The notes beneath the pieces were generated by a model that was not told the DNA's origin, did no database searches, and saw nothing but the letters and a program-made list of their open reading frames with translations. Source: JBBSEX01 sp038239345 (GTDB taxonomy: Bacteria; Acidobacteriota; Terriglobia; Bryobacterales; Bryobacteraceae). From it: a stretch of DNA of 64,000 nt. Shown here piece by piece: positions 9,433 through 17,648 of the stretch. The stretch spans positions 256,759-320,758 of the forward strand of contig JBBSEX010000005.1 of the NCBI GenBank assembly GCA_038239345.1. Reading direction: 5' to 3'. The first letter of the stretch is position 1, and each line of letters begins with the position of its first letter. The position numbers and the translations under genes are program-made.

Positions 9433-10488
9433 ATGTCCGATGACTTGGTCCTGGTCGATCACGAGAACCTTCGCTCCTTTGCCGCGGCTCTGCTTGAAAA
9501 GAGTGGCGTACCCGCCGACACGGCGTTATTAACCGCCGGCGCGTTAGTGGAATCGAATCTGCGCGGCGTCGATTCACACGGCGTGCAATTGCTGATTTTT
9601 TATCACATGCAGTTGGAAATGGGCAATATGAAGCCCGGCGCCCGTGGCCATGTGGTGAGTGAGAACGGTGGTTGTCTTGTGTATGACGGCGAATCGGGCG
9701 TGGGGCAGCGGGTGGCGGATACTTGTTGCGATCACGCAATTCGCCTGGCGAAGGATCGCGGTATCTCCATCGTCGTCGCCCGTGATTCCAGCCACTTCGG
9801 AGCGGCGGCGCATTGGGCGCAAAAGATGGCCGACGCCGGATGCATCGGCATCGTGATGTGCAATGCATCGCCGATTGTGGCGCCGTGGCAGGGGAAAGAT
9901 CCGCGCTTCGGAACAAATCCAATCTGCGTCGCGCTGCCAGGACCGCGCGCCTGGCTGTTGGACATGGCCACCACAACGGTTGCGATGGGTTGGATCTTCA
10001 AAGCGCACCTGACCGGCCAACCTGTAATCCCCGCCGGTTGGGCGATGGACAAAGAGGGCGTACCCACTACACTAACGGACACGGCGATGGAGGGCCTTCT
10101 GATGCCGCTTGGCGGGTATAAGGGGAGCGGGCTCGGCATGATGGTGGAGATTCTCTGCTCCGTTTTGAGCGGTGGCGCGATGGCGTCGGAAGTTAATGGA
10201 TTGCGCTCGAAGGGTCCGATGCGGATCAGCCAATTTTTCCTCGCCATCGACATCGAACGGTTCATGCCCGCGGATGAATTTTCGGCGCGAATGCAGAAGC
10301 TGCGAGCGGTGGTGAAGGCCTCAGCGCCCGCGGCCGGATATGACGAAGTACTGGTGGCGGGCGACCCCGAGTGGCGCAGTGAAGAGAAACGCCTTGTGGA
10401 AGGCATTCCGCTTCCCAAAGGCGTGTGGGACGGGCTGCGGGAAGTGGCCAACAAGCTGGGCGTTCCCATTGCGCCCCTGAAATCGTAA
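9433..10488 (+). CDS. Malate/L-lactate dehydrogenase family (Ldh_2) oxidoreductase
   Basis: This 351-aa NAD(P)-dependent oxidoreductase belongs to the family including ureidoglycolate, sulfolactate and archaeal-type malate dehydrogenases (AllD/ComC/YlbC), unrelated to the Rossmann LDH/MDH. The markers are the N-terminal SNLRGVDSHGV motif with the catalytic His (about residue 49), the SSHFGAAAHWA segment, GTNPICVALPG, and PLGGYKGSGLGMMVE near residue 228. The exact substrate is undecidable without a structure or tree. TTGAGG at 9416-9421 lies about 10 bases before the ATG and can serve as ribosome site. It starts 14 bases after pyrF. Confidence 0.88.
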   Translation: MSDDLVLVDHENLRSFAAALLEKSGVPADTALLTAGALVESNLRGVDSHGVQLLIFYHMQLEMGNMKPGARGHVVSENGGCLVYDGESGVGQRVADTCCDHAIRLAKDRGISIVVARDSSHFGAAAHWAQKMADAGCIGIVMCNASPIVAPWQGKDPRFGTNPICVALPGPRAWLLDMATTTVAMGWIFKAHLTGQPVIPAGWAMDKEGVPTTLTDTAMEGLLMPLGGYKGSGLGMMVEILCSVLSGGAMASEVNGLRSKGPMRISQFFLAIDIERFMPADEFSARMQKLRAVVKASAPAAGYDEVLVAGDPEWRSEEKRLVEGIPLPKGVWDGLREVANKLGVPIAPLKS

Positions 10489-10582
10489 AAATACCGCCGC
10501 GCAGACAACGGCGATGCAGAGCGACGTTGCGACTGGAATTTCGGTGAAATAAACGCCTCCGTTATAATGGAGGTAACCCACC

Positions 10583-13384
10583 TTGGAAGACTCCATTATT
10601 ATTCGCGGTGCCCGGGTTCATAACCTGAAAAACGTTTCCCTGGCTATCCCGCACAACCAATTAACCGTGGTCACCGGCGTTTCCGGATCCGGCAAATCGT
10701 CGCTGGTTTTCGACACCGTGTATGCCGAAGGGCAGCGCCGTTACGTTGAATCTTTATCCGCTTATGCGCGGCAATTTCTGGAGCGGATGGAGAAGCCCGA
10801 CGTCGATGAGATTCTGGGCATCGCGCCACCCATCGCCATTCGCCAGAAGAATCAGACACGGAATCCGCGGTCCACTGTAGCCACCTCGACGGAGCTTTAT
10901 GATTTCCTCCGTTTGCTTTACGCGCGCACGGGCCGCACGTATTGCCCCAAGTGCGGTGAACAAGTAATTCGCGACACCGTGGATCAAGTAGCGAAACAAT
11001 TACTGACGCTTCCCGACGGCTCGCGCTGGTACGCGCTGTTTCCCATCGTCACGCCGGTTACCGATAAGTCGAAGCGATCGGAAGCCCTGCGCGATCATCT
11101 ATTCGAACTGCGCAAGAAGGGTTTTAATCGTCTCTTCCAGGACGGCAAAACGTTTGAATTCTCCACGCCCGAATCGCTGCTCGATATCGATTTCGCGAGG
11201 CCACTATGGGCCTTGGTCGACCGCCTGGTAATCAGCCCGTCGCAACATCAGCGGCTGGTGGATACGGTGGAAATCTGCTATCGCGAATCGGGTGAGGTTG
11301 TCTTCCAGTCGGCATCGACGGACGAGCAACTTCGCTTCAGTGAAAAGTTCGAATGTAAGACCGACCTGATCGAGTTCGTTACGCCCGAACCCAGTCTGTT
11401 CAGCTTCAATAATCCATTCGGCGCCTGCCGCCGCTGCCAGGGTTTCGGCAACACCGTGGATTACGATATGGACCTGATCATTCCCGATCAATCCAAGTCG
11501 CTTGCCGATGGCGCGGTGGACCCTTGGACCAAGCCCAAATACGAACGCCACTACAAAGAGTTCGCGGCCCTGATGCGCGGCAAAGTTCGAACGAACGTGC
11601 CATTCCAGGATCTGAGCGCCGACGAGAAAGCGCTGATCATCGGCCATATCCGTAAGTTCTTCGCGCTTGTGGAAGCGAAGAAATATAAAGTCCATGTACG
11701 CGTCTTCCTGGGCCGTTATCGAGGTTACGCCCGCTGTCCGGATTGCCAGGGTTCGCGGCTCCGTCCAGAAGCGCTTTATATCCGCGTTGCCGGCAAAACG
11801 ATGGGCGACATGGTGCAATTCAATATTCGCGAAGCCTACGATTTCTTCGCTTCGCTACAGCTTTCGCCGGAAGAAATGATGGTTGCCGAGAAGATCGTCC
11901 TGGAGATTCAGCAACGCCTGAAATTCCTAAACGATGTCGGGCTGGAATACCTCACTCTAGACCGTCTTTCGGCCACATTATCAGGCGGCGAGGCGCAGCG
12001 TATCCAGCTTGCCACGTGTCTTGGGTCGCGGCTTGTGGGCGCTTGCTATGTGCTGGACGAGCCGTCCATCGGCCTGCACTCGCGCGATACCGGCCGTCTG
12101 ATTCGCATTCTGGAAGAGCTGCGCGAAATCGGCAACACGATCCTTGTGGTGGAGCATGATCCTGACGTCATGCGGGCCGCCGATCATATCGTCGACATGG
12201 GTCCGGGCGCCGGTGAAACGGGCGGACGCGTGATCTTCGAAGGATCCTACGCAAAGATCATGAGCGATGGCAGCAACTCGCTCACTTCGCGTTATCTGCG
12301 TGGCGATCTGCAAACATCCATCCTCACCGAACGGCGCGAGATCAATCCGCGGCGCGTCGTCCGCTTCCTTGGCGCCAAGGCCAATAACCTGAAAGGTTTT
12401 GATGTTGGACTCCCACTGAACATGATGGTGGCGGTTACGGGCGTTTCGGGCTCGGGCAAATCCACGCTGGTGCATGACGTGATGTACAAGACGCTGGAAC
12501 GGCAACTGCGCAAGGAGCCTGAGCAGCGCGGGCTGGCGGAAGAGTCATTTGGATCAGTGGAAAAGGCCACGTGCCGGGCGGTGGAGCATGCCGATCTGTT
12601 GACGCAGGTAATCCTGGTGGATCAGTCTCCCATCGGTCGCACGCCACGCTCGAATCCCGTCACCTACATTAAGGCATTTGATCAGATACGCGAGCTATTC
12701 GCATCCACTACGGAGGCCGAAAAGCGCGGCTATAATGCCGGCCATTTTTCCTTCAATATCCCCGGTGGCCGCTGTGAAGTTTGCCAGGGCGATGGCACCG
12801 TAACGGTGGAGATGCAATTCCTGGCCGACGTGGAACTGGTATGTGAAGAATGCCGCGGAACGCGCTACAAGAGCAGTGTGCTCGACGTGAAATATAAAGC
12901 GCTCAACATCCATGAAGTGTTGCAACTGACGGTGAAGGAAGCACTCTCGTTCTTCGCCGAGACACCGCGCCTGGCGAATCGCTTGAAGGTGCTGGTGGAC
13001 GTTGGATTGGGCTATTTGCGCCTGGGTCAATCGGCCACAACGCTCAGCGGGGGCGAAGCGCAGCGGGTCAAACTCGCCGCCCATCTTTGCCAGGCCACGT
13101 CCCGCGGAACGCTTTTCATATTCGATGAGCCAACCACTGGCCTGCACTTCGACGACATCGCAAAACTGCTGGACTCCTTTGAGCGCCTGATCCAAGCCGG
13201 CGGCAGCATCCTGATCATCGAGCACAACCTGGAAGTCATCCGTAGCGCCGACTGGGTAATCGATTTAGGGCCCGACGGTGGCGCGGGAGGCGGAAGAATT
13301 GTCGCCGAAGGAACTCCCGAAGAAATCGCCGCGACGCCGGAATCGTGGACGGGACAATATTTGAAGCCGCTGCTCGCTCGTTAA
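10583..13384 (+). CDS. uvrA: Excinuclease ABC subunit UvrA
   Basis: This 933-aa damage-recognition ATPase of nucleotide excision repair is full length. The first Walker A (GVSGSGKSS) is at residues 32-40, followed by the UvrB-binding/insertion region with a zinc module (YCPKCG). A second zinc site appears in CRRCQGFG and CPDCQGSRL. The first signature is LSGGEAQRIQL, the second Walker A GVSGSGKST (about 620), the third zinc finger CEVCQGDGTV and CEECRG (about 730-770), and the second signature LSGGEAQRVKL. The start is TTG at 10583 with GGAGG 9 bases upstream. A 94-base gap separates it from the preceding dehydrogenase. Confidence 0.98.
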   Translation: MEDSIIIRGARVHNLKNVSLAIPHNQLTVVTGVSGSGKSSLVFDTVYAEGQRRYVESLSAYARQFLERMEKPDVDEILGIAPPIAIRQKNQTRNPRSTVATSTELYDFLRLLYARTGRTYCPKCGEQVIRDTVDQVAKQLLTLPDGSRWYALFPIVTPVTDKSKRSEALRDHLFELRKKGFNRLFQDGKTFEFSTPESLLDIDFARPLWALVDRLVISPSQHQRLVDTVEICYRESGEVVFQSASTDEQLRFSEKFECKTDLIEFVTPEPSLFSFNNPFGACRRCQGFGNTVDYDMDLIIPDQSKSLADGAVDPWTKPKYERHYKEFAALMRGKVRTNVPFQDLSADEKALIIGHIRKFFALVEAKKYKVHVRVFLGRYRGYARCPDCQGSRLRPEALYIRVAGKTMGDMVQFNIREAYDFFASLQLSPEEMMVAEKIVLEIQQRLKFLNDVGLEYLTLDRLSATLSGGEAQRIQLATCLGSRLVGACYVLDEPSIGLHSRDTGRLIRILEELREIGNTILVVEHDPDVMRAADHIVDMGPGAGETGGRVIFEGSYAKIMSDGSNSLTSRYLRGDLQTSILTERREINPRRVVRFLGAKANNLKGFDVGLPLNMMVAVTGVSGSGKSTLVHDVMYKTLERQLRKEPEQRGLAEESFGSVEKATCRAVEHADLLTQVILVDQSPIGRTPRSNPVTYIKAFDQIRELFASTTEAEKRGYNAGHFSFNIPGGRCEVCQGDGTVTVEMQFLADVELVCEECRGTRYKSSVLDVKYKALNIHEVLQLTVKEALSFFAETPRLANRLKVLVDVGLGYLRLGQSATTLSGGEAQRVKLAAHLCQATSRGTLFIFDEPTTGLHFDDIAKLLDSFERLIQAGGSILIIEHNLEVIRSADWVIDLGPDGGAGGGRIVAEGTPEEIAATPESWTGQYLKPLLAR

Positions 13385-13473
13385 TTACTCACCGCGTATC
13401 TTGCTTTTTAGACTAAATCGTGCGTAAGGAACATTCACCTGCCGGCGTTCGTATTACATAGCGGTAATCGGCT

Positions 13474-13674
13474 ATGCTTACATTCCTACTGTGGTGCCTC
13501 CTGCTTGTCGTCTGCTGGCCATTGGCGCTGATCGCGCTGATTGCCTATCCATTCGTGTGGCTGATCTGCCTGCCATTCCGGCTGGTGGGCGTGGCCGTAC
13601 ATGGCGTGCTGCATCTGGTGTGGTCCATCATTACTCTGCCCGCTACCGTCATTCGCGGAATAGCTCGCGCTTAG
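13474..13674 (+). CDS. Small membrane protein of unknown function (66 aa)
   Basis: Two long hydrophobic segments (about residues 3-25 and 27-55) make up almost the whole protein, ending in a basic tail (VIRGIARA). Composition is rich in Leu, Ile, Val, Trp and Pro. I recognise no family. The ribosome site is weak (GCGGT region), so translation is less certain than for the neighbours. It sits 89 bases after uvrA and is followed by an 8-bp hairpin. A real small membrane protein is more likely than chance, because such an unbroken hydrophobic frame with an ATG is unusual here. Confidence 0.5.
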   Translation: MLTFLLWCLLLVVCWPLALIALIAYPFVWLICLPFRLVGVAVHGVLHLVWSIITLPATVIRGIARA

Positions 13675-13717
13675 ATTTGTATTTGAAACGATCCGTCGCG
13701 TGGTGTCACGTTATTGT

Positions 13718-13742
13718 CGGCAATTGCATTTTCGAATTGCCG
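13718..13742 (+). terminator. Hairpin, possible weak terminator after the 66-aa gene
   Basis: CGGCAATT at 13718-13725 pairs perfectly with AATTGCCG at 13735-13742 around a 9-base loop. A T-rich stretch follows only after about 12 bases (ATTTTCTT), so it is not a classical intrinsic terminator. It may mark the end of the short transcript or be part of the 5' region of the next gene. Confidence 0.3.
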
Positions 13743-13857
13743 CGCAGGCGAACATTTTCTTACTCGCCGTTGTCTGTGACGCCCATGCAAGCGGAACTCC
13801 GCCTGCTGTCGCGCCATACGTAATTCACGTAGCAACCACGCACAATGAGGTGCCATT

Positions 13858-14148
13858 ATGACCGATTTTATTTTCCGTGTAGAATCCTTTAATTTGACTC
13901 CCGAACAAGCCAAGCATATTTCCGCCGCCATTCAAGGAACGGTGATGCACGAACTTGCCCGGCTTGACCTGAACGGCGGTAAGCAGCCTGGCGGCGCGCA
14001 TGCGGCTGCTCATACTGCCGGCCTAAGTGGCGGGTCCTTCGCATTCTTTCCGGTGCTGTGGAATGGAGGAATGCTGCTCAAAGAGTTTGCGAAACTTCCA
14101 AGTCTGGATAAGACTGTACCTACCTTGAACTTTTCGGCTGGAGTGTAG
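13858..14148 (+). CDS. Small hypothetical protein (96 aa), possible peptide precursor
   Basis: I do not recognise a family. The first ~37 residues (FIFRVESFNLTPEQAKHIS, then a helix ending ELARLDL) look like a compact helical leader-like domain. They are followed by a Gly/Ala/His-rich linker (about residues 39-61, containing GGAHAAAH and SGGSF) and a hydrophobic tail with FFPVLWNGG. No signal peptide or cysteine is present. A GAGGTG ribosome site precedes the ATG by 6 bases. The Cys-rich gene begins 10 bases downstream, so the two are almost certainly cotranscribed. A two-part leader/core layout would fit a modified peptide precursor, but that is inference only. Confidence 0.65.
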   Translation: MTDFIFRVESFNLTPEQAKHISAAIQGTVMHELARLDLNGGKQPGGAHAAAHTAGLSGGSFAFFPVLWNGGMLLKEFAKLPSLDKTVPTLNFSAGV

Positions 14149-14158
14149 GGCTACCGCT

Positions 14159-14536
14159 ATGTCACAGTCGCCTGTCCTCTGTCCGAGTTGGAAGTGCGAG
14201 GAAGGCGCGACGCTGCTTGGTATCGTACTCGGGGACGGCTCCGTCGCGTTTGCAAAGGATCGCATCGTGATTGACCAGGCGTTTGTAAAAAGCGCGCGGG
14301 AGGGCCGTTCCCCAGAGCAGCGATTCCGATTCAGCAGCCCTTGCCGGCAGGGCGGATGCATGCAGTGGAAAGACGATCGGTGCGGCGTCATTGACCGCGT
14401 AAAGGATAGGGCCGAAGGATCCGCTCTCGAACTTCCCCACTGCACAATTCGAGCGGACTGCCGCTGGCATTTGCAATCGGGAGATACCGCTTGTTTTGCT
14501 TGTCCGTTGGTAATGACGGACGAAACGCAGCGTTAA
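14159..14536 (+). CDS. Cys-rich hypothetical protein (125 aa), probable metal or Fe-S binding
   Basis: Nine cysteines are arranged as C8-x4-C13, C62-x4-C67-x7-C75, C95-x5-C101 and C112-x2-C115. The first pair sits in LCPSWKCEEGATL, and the C-terminal cluster in LPHCTIRADCRWH and CFACPLVMTD. This spacing suggests one or two Fe-S clusters or structural zinc sites rather than disulfides, since there is no signal peptide. The family is not recognised. It follows the 96-aa gene by 10 bases and overlaps the convergent ABC ATPase stop by 4 bases. It may act on, or together with, the small upstream protein. Confidence 0.65.
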   Translation: MSQSPVLCPSWKCEEGATLLGIVLGDGSVAFAKDRIVIDQAFVKSAREGRSPEQRFRFSSPCRQGGCMQWKDDRCGVIDRVKDRAEGSALELPHCTIRADCRWHLQSGDTACFACPLVMTDETQR

Positions 14537-15243
14537 TTCACGCTTGCCGCGGCACGTTCTTCGACGATGCGGCCATCGAAGAGTTGGACCGTGCGATCGG
14601 CGCAGAGCGCGTATCGCGGATCGTGGGTAACCATGCAGATGGTTGCGCCTTCGCGATGAAGATCGCGCAGTAACTCAATGACGGCTTCCCCGTTCGCCGA
14701 GTCCAAATTACCAGTGGGCTCATCGGCAAGCAGGATCGCCGGCCGTCCGGCTAGTGCCCTTGCGACGGCAACGCGTTGCTGTTGGCCACCCGACAATTGA
14801 GAGGGATAATGTTTCATCCGGTGCGCCATGCCCACCTTCTCCAGAGCCTCCTTCACCATCTTCTTCCGCTCCGATGACGGCGTGTTGCGATAGGTAAGCG
14901 GGAGCTCCACGTTTTCGTACACCGTCAAGTCGCCAATTAAATTGAAGGCCTGAAATATGAAGCCGATTTCGCGATTGCGAATGCGGGCGCGGTCGGATAG
15001 CTTCAAACTTTCGACGGGGGTTCCGTTGAGCACGTATTTGCCGCCAGAGGGCGAATCGAGCAAGCCCAAAATCGCCAGCAAAGTGGATTTTCCGCAGCCG
15101 GACGGTCCGGAAATGGAGACATACTCACCATCGCGAATATCCAGATGGATGCCGGCGAGCGCGTGCGTTTCCATGTCGTCGGTCTGAAATACTTTCGTAA
15201 CGCCTTCCAAATAGATGAGCTGTTTAGCCGATTCTGTCCGCAT
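14533..15243 (-). CDS. ABC transporter ATP-binding protein (MacB/LolD type), no adjacent permease
   Basis: This 236-aa ATPase has Walker A GPSGCGKST (about residue 44), Q-loop FIFQAFNL, signature LSGGQQQRVAVARAL, Walker B ILLADEPTGNLDS and the switch His in MVTHDP. The LDxPxGG and NLDS features place it in the MacB/LolD/FtsE group, which drives lipoprotein export, macrolide-type efflux or envelope work through FtsX-fold permeases. No FtsX-type permease adjoins it. The two ATPase-less MacB permeases at 34870-37370 are possible partners in trans. It converges with the Cys-rich gene, with stops overlapping by 4 bases. Confidence 0.92.
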   Translation of the reverse strand: MRTESAKQLIYLEGVTKVFQTDDMETHALAGIHLDIRDGEYVSISGPSGCGKSTLLAILGLLDSPSGGKYVLNGTPVESLKLSDRARIRNREIGFIFQAFNLIGDLTVYENVELPLTYRNTPSSERKKMVKEALEKVGMAHRMKHYPSQLSGGQQQRVAVARALAGRPAILLADEPTGNLDSANGEAVIELLRDLHREGATICMVTHDPRYALCADRTVQLFDGRIVEERAAASVN

Positions 15244-15297
15244 GATTGTGATTACTCCCGAGTGATATGTTGGTTACGAAGAAATGCGCGAAAAAGT

Positions 15298-16332
15298 TCA
15301 GCGAGCGAGCACTTCTTCAAAAAATTGTAAGGCGCGAGCGTCCTTTGATTGCCCGAGCCAAAACATCGCCTGTTTTCGAATTTCCCGGTTACGGTTCGTG
15401 CGCGCCACCTGTATCAGCAATGGCACACCCTGTTCCGCCGGCATCTGAGTCAGGGCGAATACGGCTTTCTTCTTCACTTCCGTCTCCGGATCTTTGTCGA
15501 TGGCCTCTTGAATCGCCGCAGCTGCAAGTTGCTTCTGGGCGGTATGCGCCAGCCAGAACAGAGCTTGCCCGCGAACCCGTGAGTCCTTGTCGTTCTTCGC
15601 CGTGTCCAGCAAAGTCTTGATGGCCCCGGGGTCTTTACTCTGGGTCAGGCAGAAGGTCAGATGCTCACGAACCGTGGGACTCGGGTCGTTCTTCAACATT
15701 CTCAGCAGCGTTTCGTAACCATGATGGCCGCGCGCGTTAGCCAGCCAAAAGGAACTCTTGCGACGAATTTCCTCCGATTGGCTAGGCTCGCTAAACTGAT
15801 CCAGAGCACGGTCAGCCGCCCCATCGGCGTGGAATGCGATTACCATAATCGCGCTATCGGCGAGCTTCATGTCGCCATCCTTCACTAGCGAAGCCAGCAA
15901 TCCAACGCTCTCTTGCGGCTTGACGTCCGTTAGGAAGTAAACGGGCAACCCGCCGGCATCGATTTCGCAATCCGCCGAATAAGCGCGCACCTTTTCGATC
16001 TGCTTATTTTCGATCCTGTAAAAAACATACATCTCCCGCGAGCCTTCTAACTTTATCGGCCCGGCGTTGCCGCTAACGGAAACCGTAGTTTCGCCATTCT
16101 CCAGCCGACACGCCCCGCAACACTGATTCGAGCCCCCATTCCAGCAGCACAAATTCCGCTCTCCTGGCGTTGCCGTTACACCATAAACAACCCACGCCGG
16201 ACCCGCGATCGCCCGCAGGGTGTTGTCCAATCCGGCGGCGGACGAACGGGATTGCACCTTCGCATTCCGCATGCGGGGTTGCGCGCTGAGCGTCCCAACC
16301 AGTAATAATCCGGCGGCCACAGCGAGTCTCAT
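15298..16332 (-). CDS. Secreted HEAT-repeat protein
   Basis: This 344-aa protein starts with a signal peptide (MRLAVAAGLLLVGTLSAQP). The first half has a Cys-rich stretch (CCWNGGSNQCCGAC) of unknown role. From about residue 150 to the end there are HEAT-like helical repeats of about 31-37 residues, recognisable by recurring (R/K)xxAxFWLAxxxxxx and LLxxAxxDxxxxVR patterns. HEAT solenoids are protein-binding scaffolds. Its ATG overlaps the stop of the preceding HEAT gene by 4 bases. It is the last gene of the sigma/anti-sigma operon, suggesting that the sigma factor's output or sensing acts in the envelope. Confidence 0.82.
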   Translation of the reverse strand: MRLAVAAGLLLVGTLSAQPRMRNAKVQSRSSAAGLDNTLRAIAGPAWVVYGVTATPGERNLCCWNGGSNQCCGACRLENGETTVSVSGNAGPIKLEGSREMYVFYRIENKQIEKVRAYSADCEIDAGGLPVYFLTDVKPQESVGLLASLVKDGDMKLADSAIMVIAFHADGAADRALDQFSEPSQSEEIRRKSSFWLANARGHHGYETLLRMLKNDPSPTVREHLTFCLTQSKDPGAIKTLLDTAKNDKDSRVRGQALFWLAHTAQKQLAAAAIQEAIDKDPETEVKKKAVFALTQMPAEQGVPLLIQVARTNRNREIRKQAMFWLGQSKDARALQFFEEVLAR

Positions 16333-17648
16333 TTGTTCAAAAGCTCCATCATGTAATCAGTCGACTCCTTGCTCTTCATCAGCGAGAGCCAGTGCACGGC
16401 GTCACGCTTTAAATTCGGATCGGGCTCTTTGCGAGCGATTTCCACCACCTGCTTGGCGTTACCCTGAATGAACAAAGCGTGTAGGATCTGGCTCTTGTTC
16501 GCTTTGTCGGTTTCAGTCGAATACATTGCCCCCAGCGCATCGCCCGTCTTTTCACGGGGCGACACCCCCATCCAATGAATCGCCTCCTTGCGCACCTGCG
16601 GGTCTTTCTCGCTCTTGGCAATCTGAATCAGCCGGTCGGTATCGCCGCTAATGAAAATCGCATTCAGGATTCGCTTCCGGATCTCCGGCGATTGCTCCAC
16701 TCCAAATAACTGCACCAGCTCCGCCTTTCCTCCCGTGACTCCCAACCACTGGATGGCTTCCCCGCGCAGTTCGGCGTTCGGTTCCGATTTCGCCAGGTTC
16801 AACAGTTTTTCCGTATCGTGGCTGATCATGTATCCGCGCAGCACAGAGCGCTTCACCGCCGGATCGTTTGACGCCGTATAGATTTCACTCAGCAACTGGC
16901 GGCTTTCCTTCGATCCGAATACGCCCAGGTATTCCACAGCTTTCATCTGCAGGTCGGGATTCGCATTCCCTTTCGCGAATCGCGCTACCACCGCCCGTGC
17001 CTGCTCACTGTGGCTTTGCGCTAACACAAACAACGCGCGTTCCTTTAGCTTCGGCGAACTCTTTGGCTCATTCAGCAATTTTTCCAACAGAGGAACCGCA
17101 CGCGATGGTTCGGAATTCATCAGGCTGTTGATCGCATAAAGCTTCAGCTCCTCATCGCCCTCCAATTCCGGGGAAACACGTTGGCCGGAAGCTTGGCGCA
17201 CTTCCGCTTCCAGCGCTTTGCCGTCATTTAACCAGCGGCTGGAAGCATACTTTTTCTTCAATTCCGCCAGCGCAGCCACCGCGTCATCCCGGCGGCCAAG
17301 CTTGTTCAACGTGTAAGCCTTCCAATACAGCGCTCCATCGGCCCGTGCCGCGCGCTGATCGATAACCTGTTGGAACTCTTGCAGCGCTCGCTCATATTTG
17401 CGTTCTTCCAACGCTTCCGTGCCACTCTGATAGAGATCGCGCAAACGCTCCGCCGCTTCGCGATCCCGCTCGGCCGTTTCCCGCGCACGCTCCAGGTCCT
17501 CACGGGCGCGCTCTTGCGCATCGCGTGCCTTTTCCTGCGCGTCACGGGACTTCTCTTGTGCATCACGGGCCCTCTCCTGGGCGTCCTGCCCATCTTGCGC
17601 CCGCAGCAGCAGCGCAGCCGATAGTGCTAATAATCCAAAACGTTTCAT
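16329..17648 (-). CDS. Secreted coiled-coil / TPR-like / HEAT-repeat protein
   Basis: This 439-aa protein has a short signal peptide (MKRFGLLALSAALLLRAQ). Residues 22-70 are seven exact heptads of the type DAQERAR, a highly charged helix. About residues 71-140 look like a TPR-type pair (ALQEFQQVIDQ, GALYWKAYTLNKLGRRDDA). HEAT-like repeats follow to the C-terminus, with recurring (A/I)(I/V)(H/Q)WLG and LLNLAKSEPNAELR patterns. It overlaps both neighbours by 4 bases, so translation of the operon is coupled throughout. It is likely periplasmic and probably works with the following HEAT protein. Function is unknown. Confidence 0.82.
   Translation of the reverse strand: MKRFGLLALSAALLLRAQDGQDAQERARDAQEKSRDAQEKARDAQERAREDLERARETAERDREAAERLRDLYQSGTEALEERKYERALQEFQQVIDQRAARADGALYWKAYTLNKLGRRDDAVAALAELKKKYASSRWLNDGKALEAEVRQASGQRVSPELEGDEELKLYAINSLMNSEPSRAVPLLEKLLNEPKSSPKLKERALFVLAQSHSEQARAVVARFAKGNANPDLQMKAVEYLGVFGSKESRQLLSEIYTASNDPAVKRSVLRGYMISHDTEKLLNLAKSEPNAELRGEAIQWLGVTGGKAELVQLFGVEQSPEIRKRILNAIFISGDTDRLIQIAKSEKDPQVRKEAIHWMGVSPREKTGDALGAMYSTETDKANKSQILHALFIQGNAKQVVEIARKEPDPNLKRDAVHWLSLMKSKESTDYMMELLNK
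17439..17585 (-). repeat. Seven in-frame 21-bp repeats coding heptads (DAQERAR type)
   Basis: The codons for residues 22-70 of the HEAT protein form seven consecutive 21-base units: DAQERAR, DAQEKSR, DAQEKAR, DAQERAR, EDLERAR, ETAERDR, EAAERLR. Charge alternates E/R within each unit, as expected for a stable single alpha-helix or coiled coil. Similarity between the first four units suggests recent expansion by slippage. Confidence 0.85.

Noticed and set aside
9191..9976. A 261-codon minus-strand frame opposite pyrF and the dehydrogenase
   Set aside because: It spans the boundary between two clear genes on the other strand and is Arg/Pro/His-rich with no domain.
10563..10568. TATAAT just before uvrA as its promoter
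   Set aside because: It would start transcription downstream of the GGAGG ribosome site used by the TTG start, so the ribosome site would be lost. Likely coincidence, though the gap of 94 bases does leave room for another promoter.
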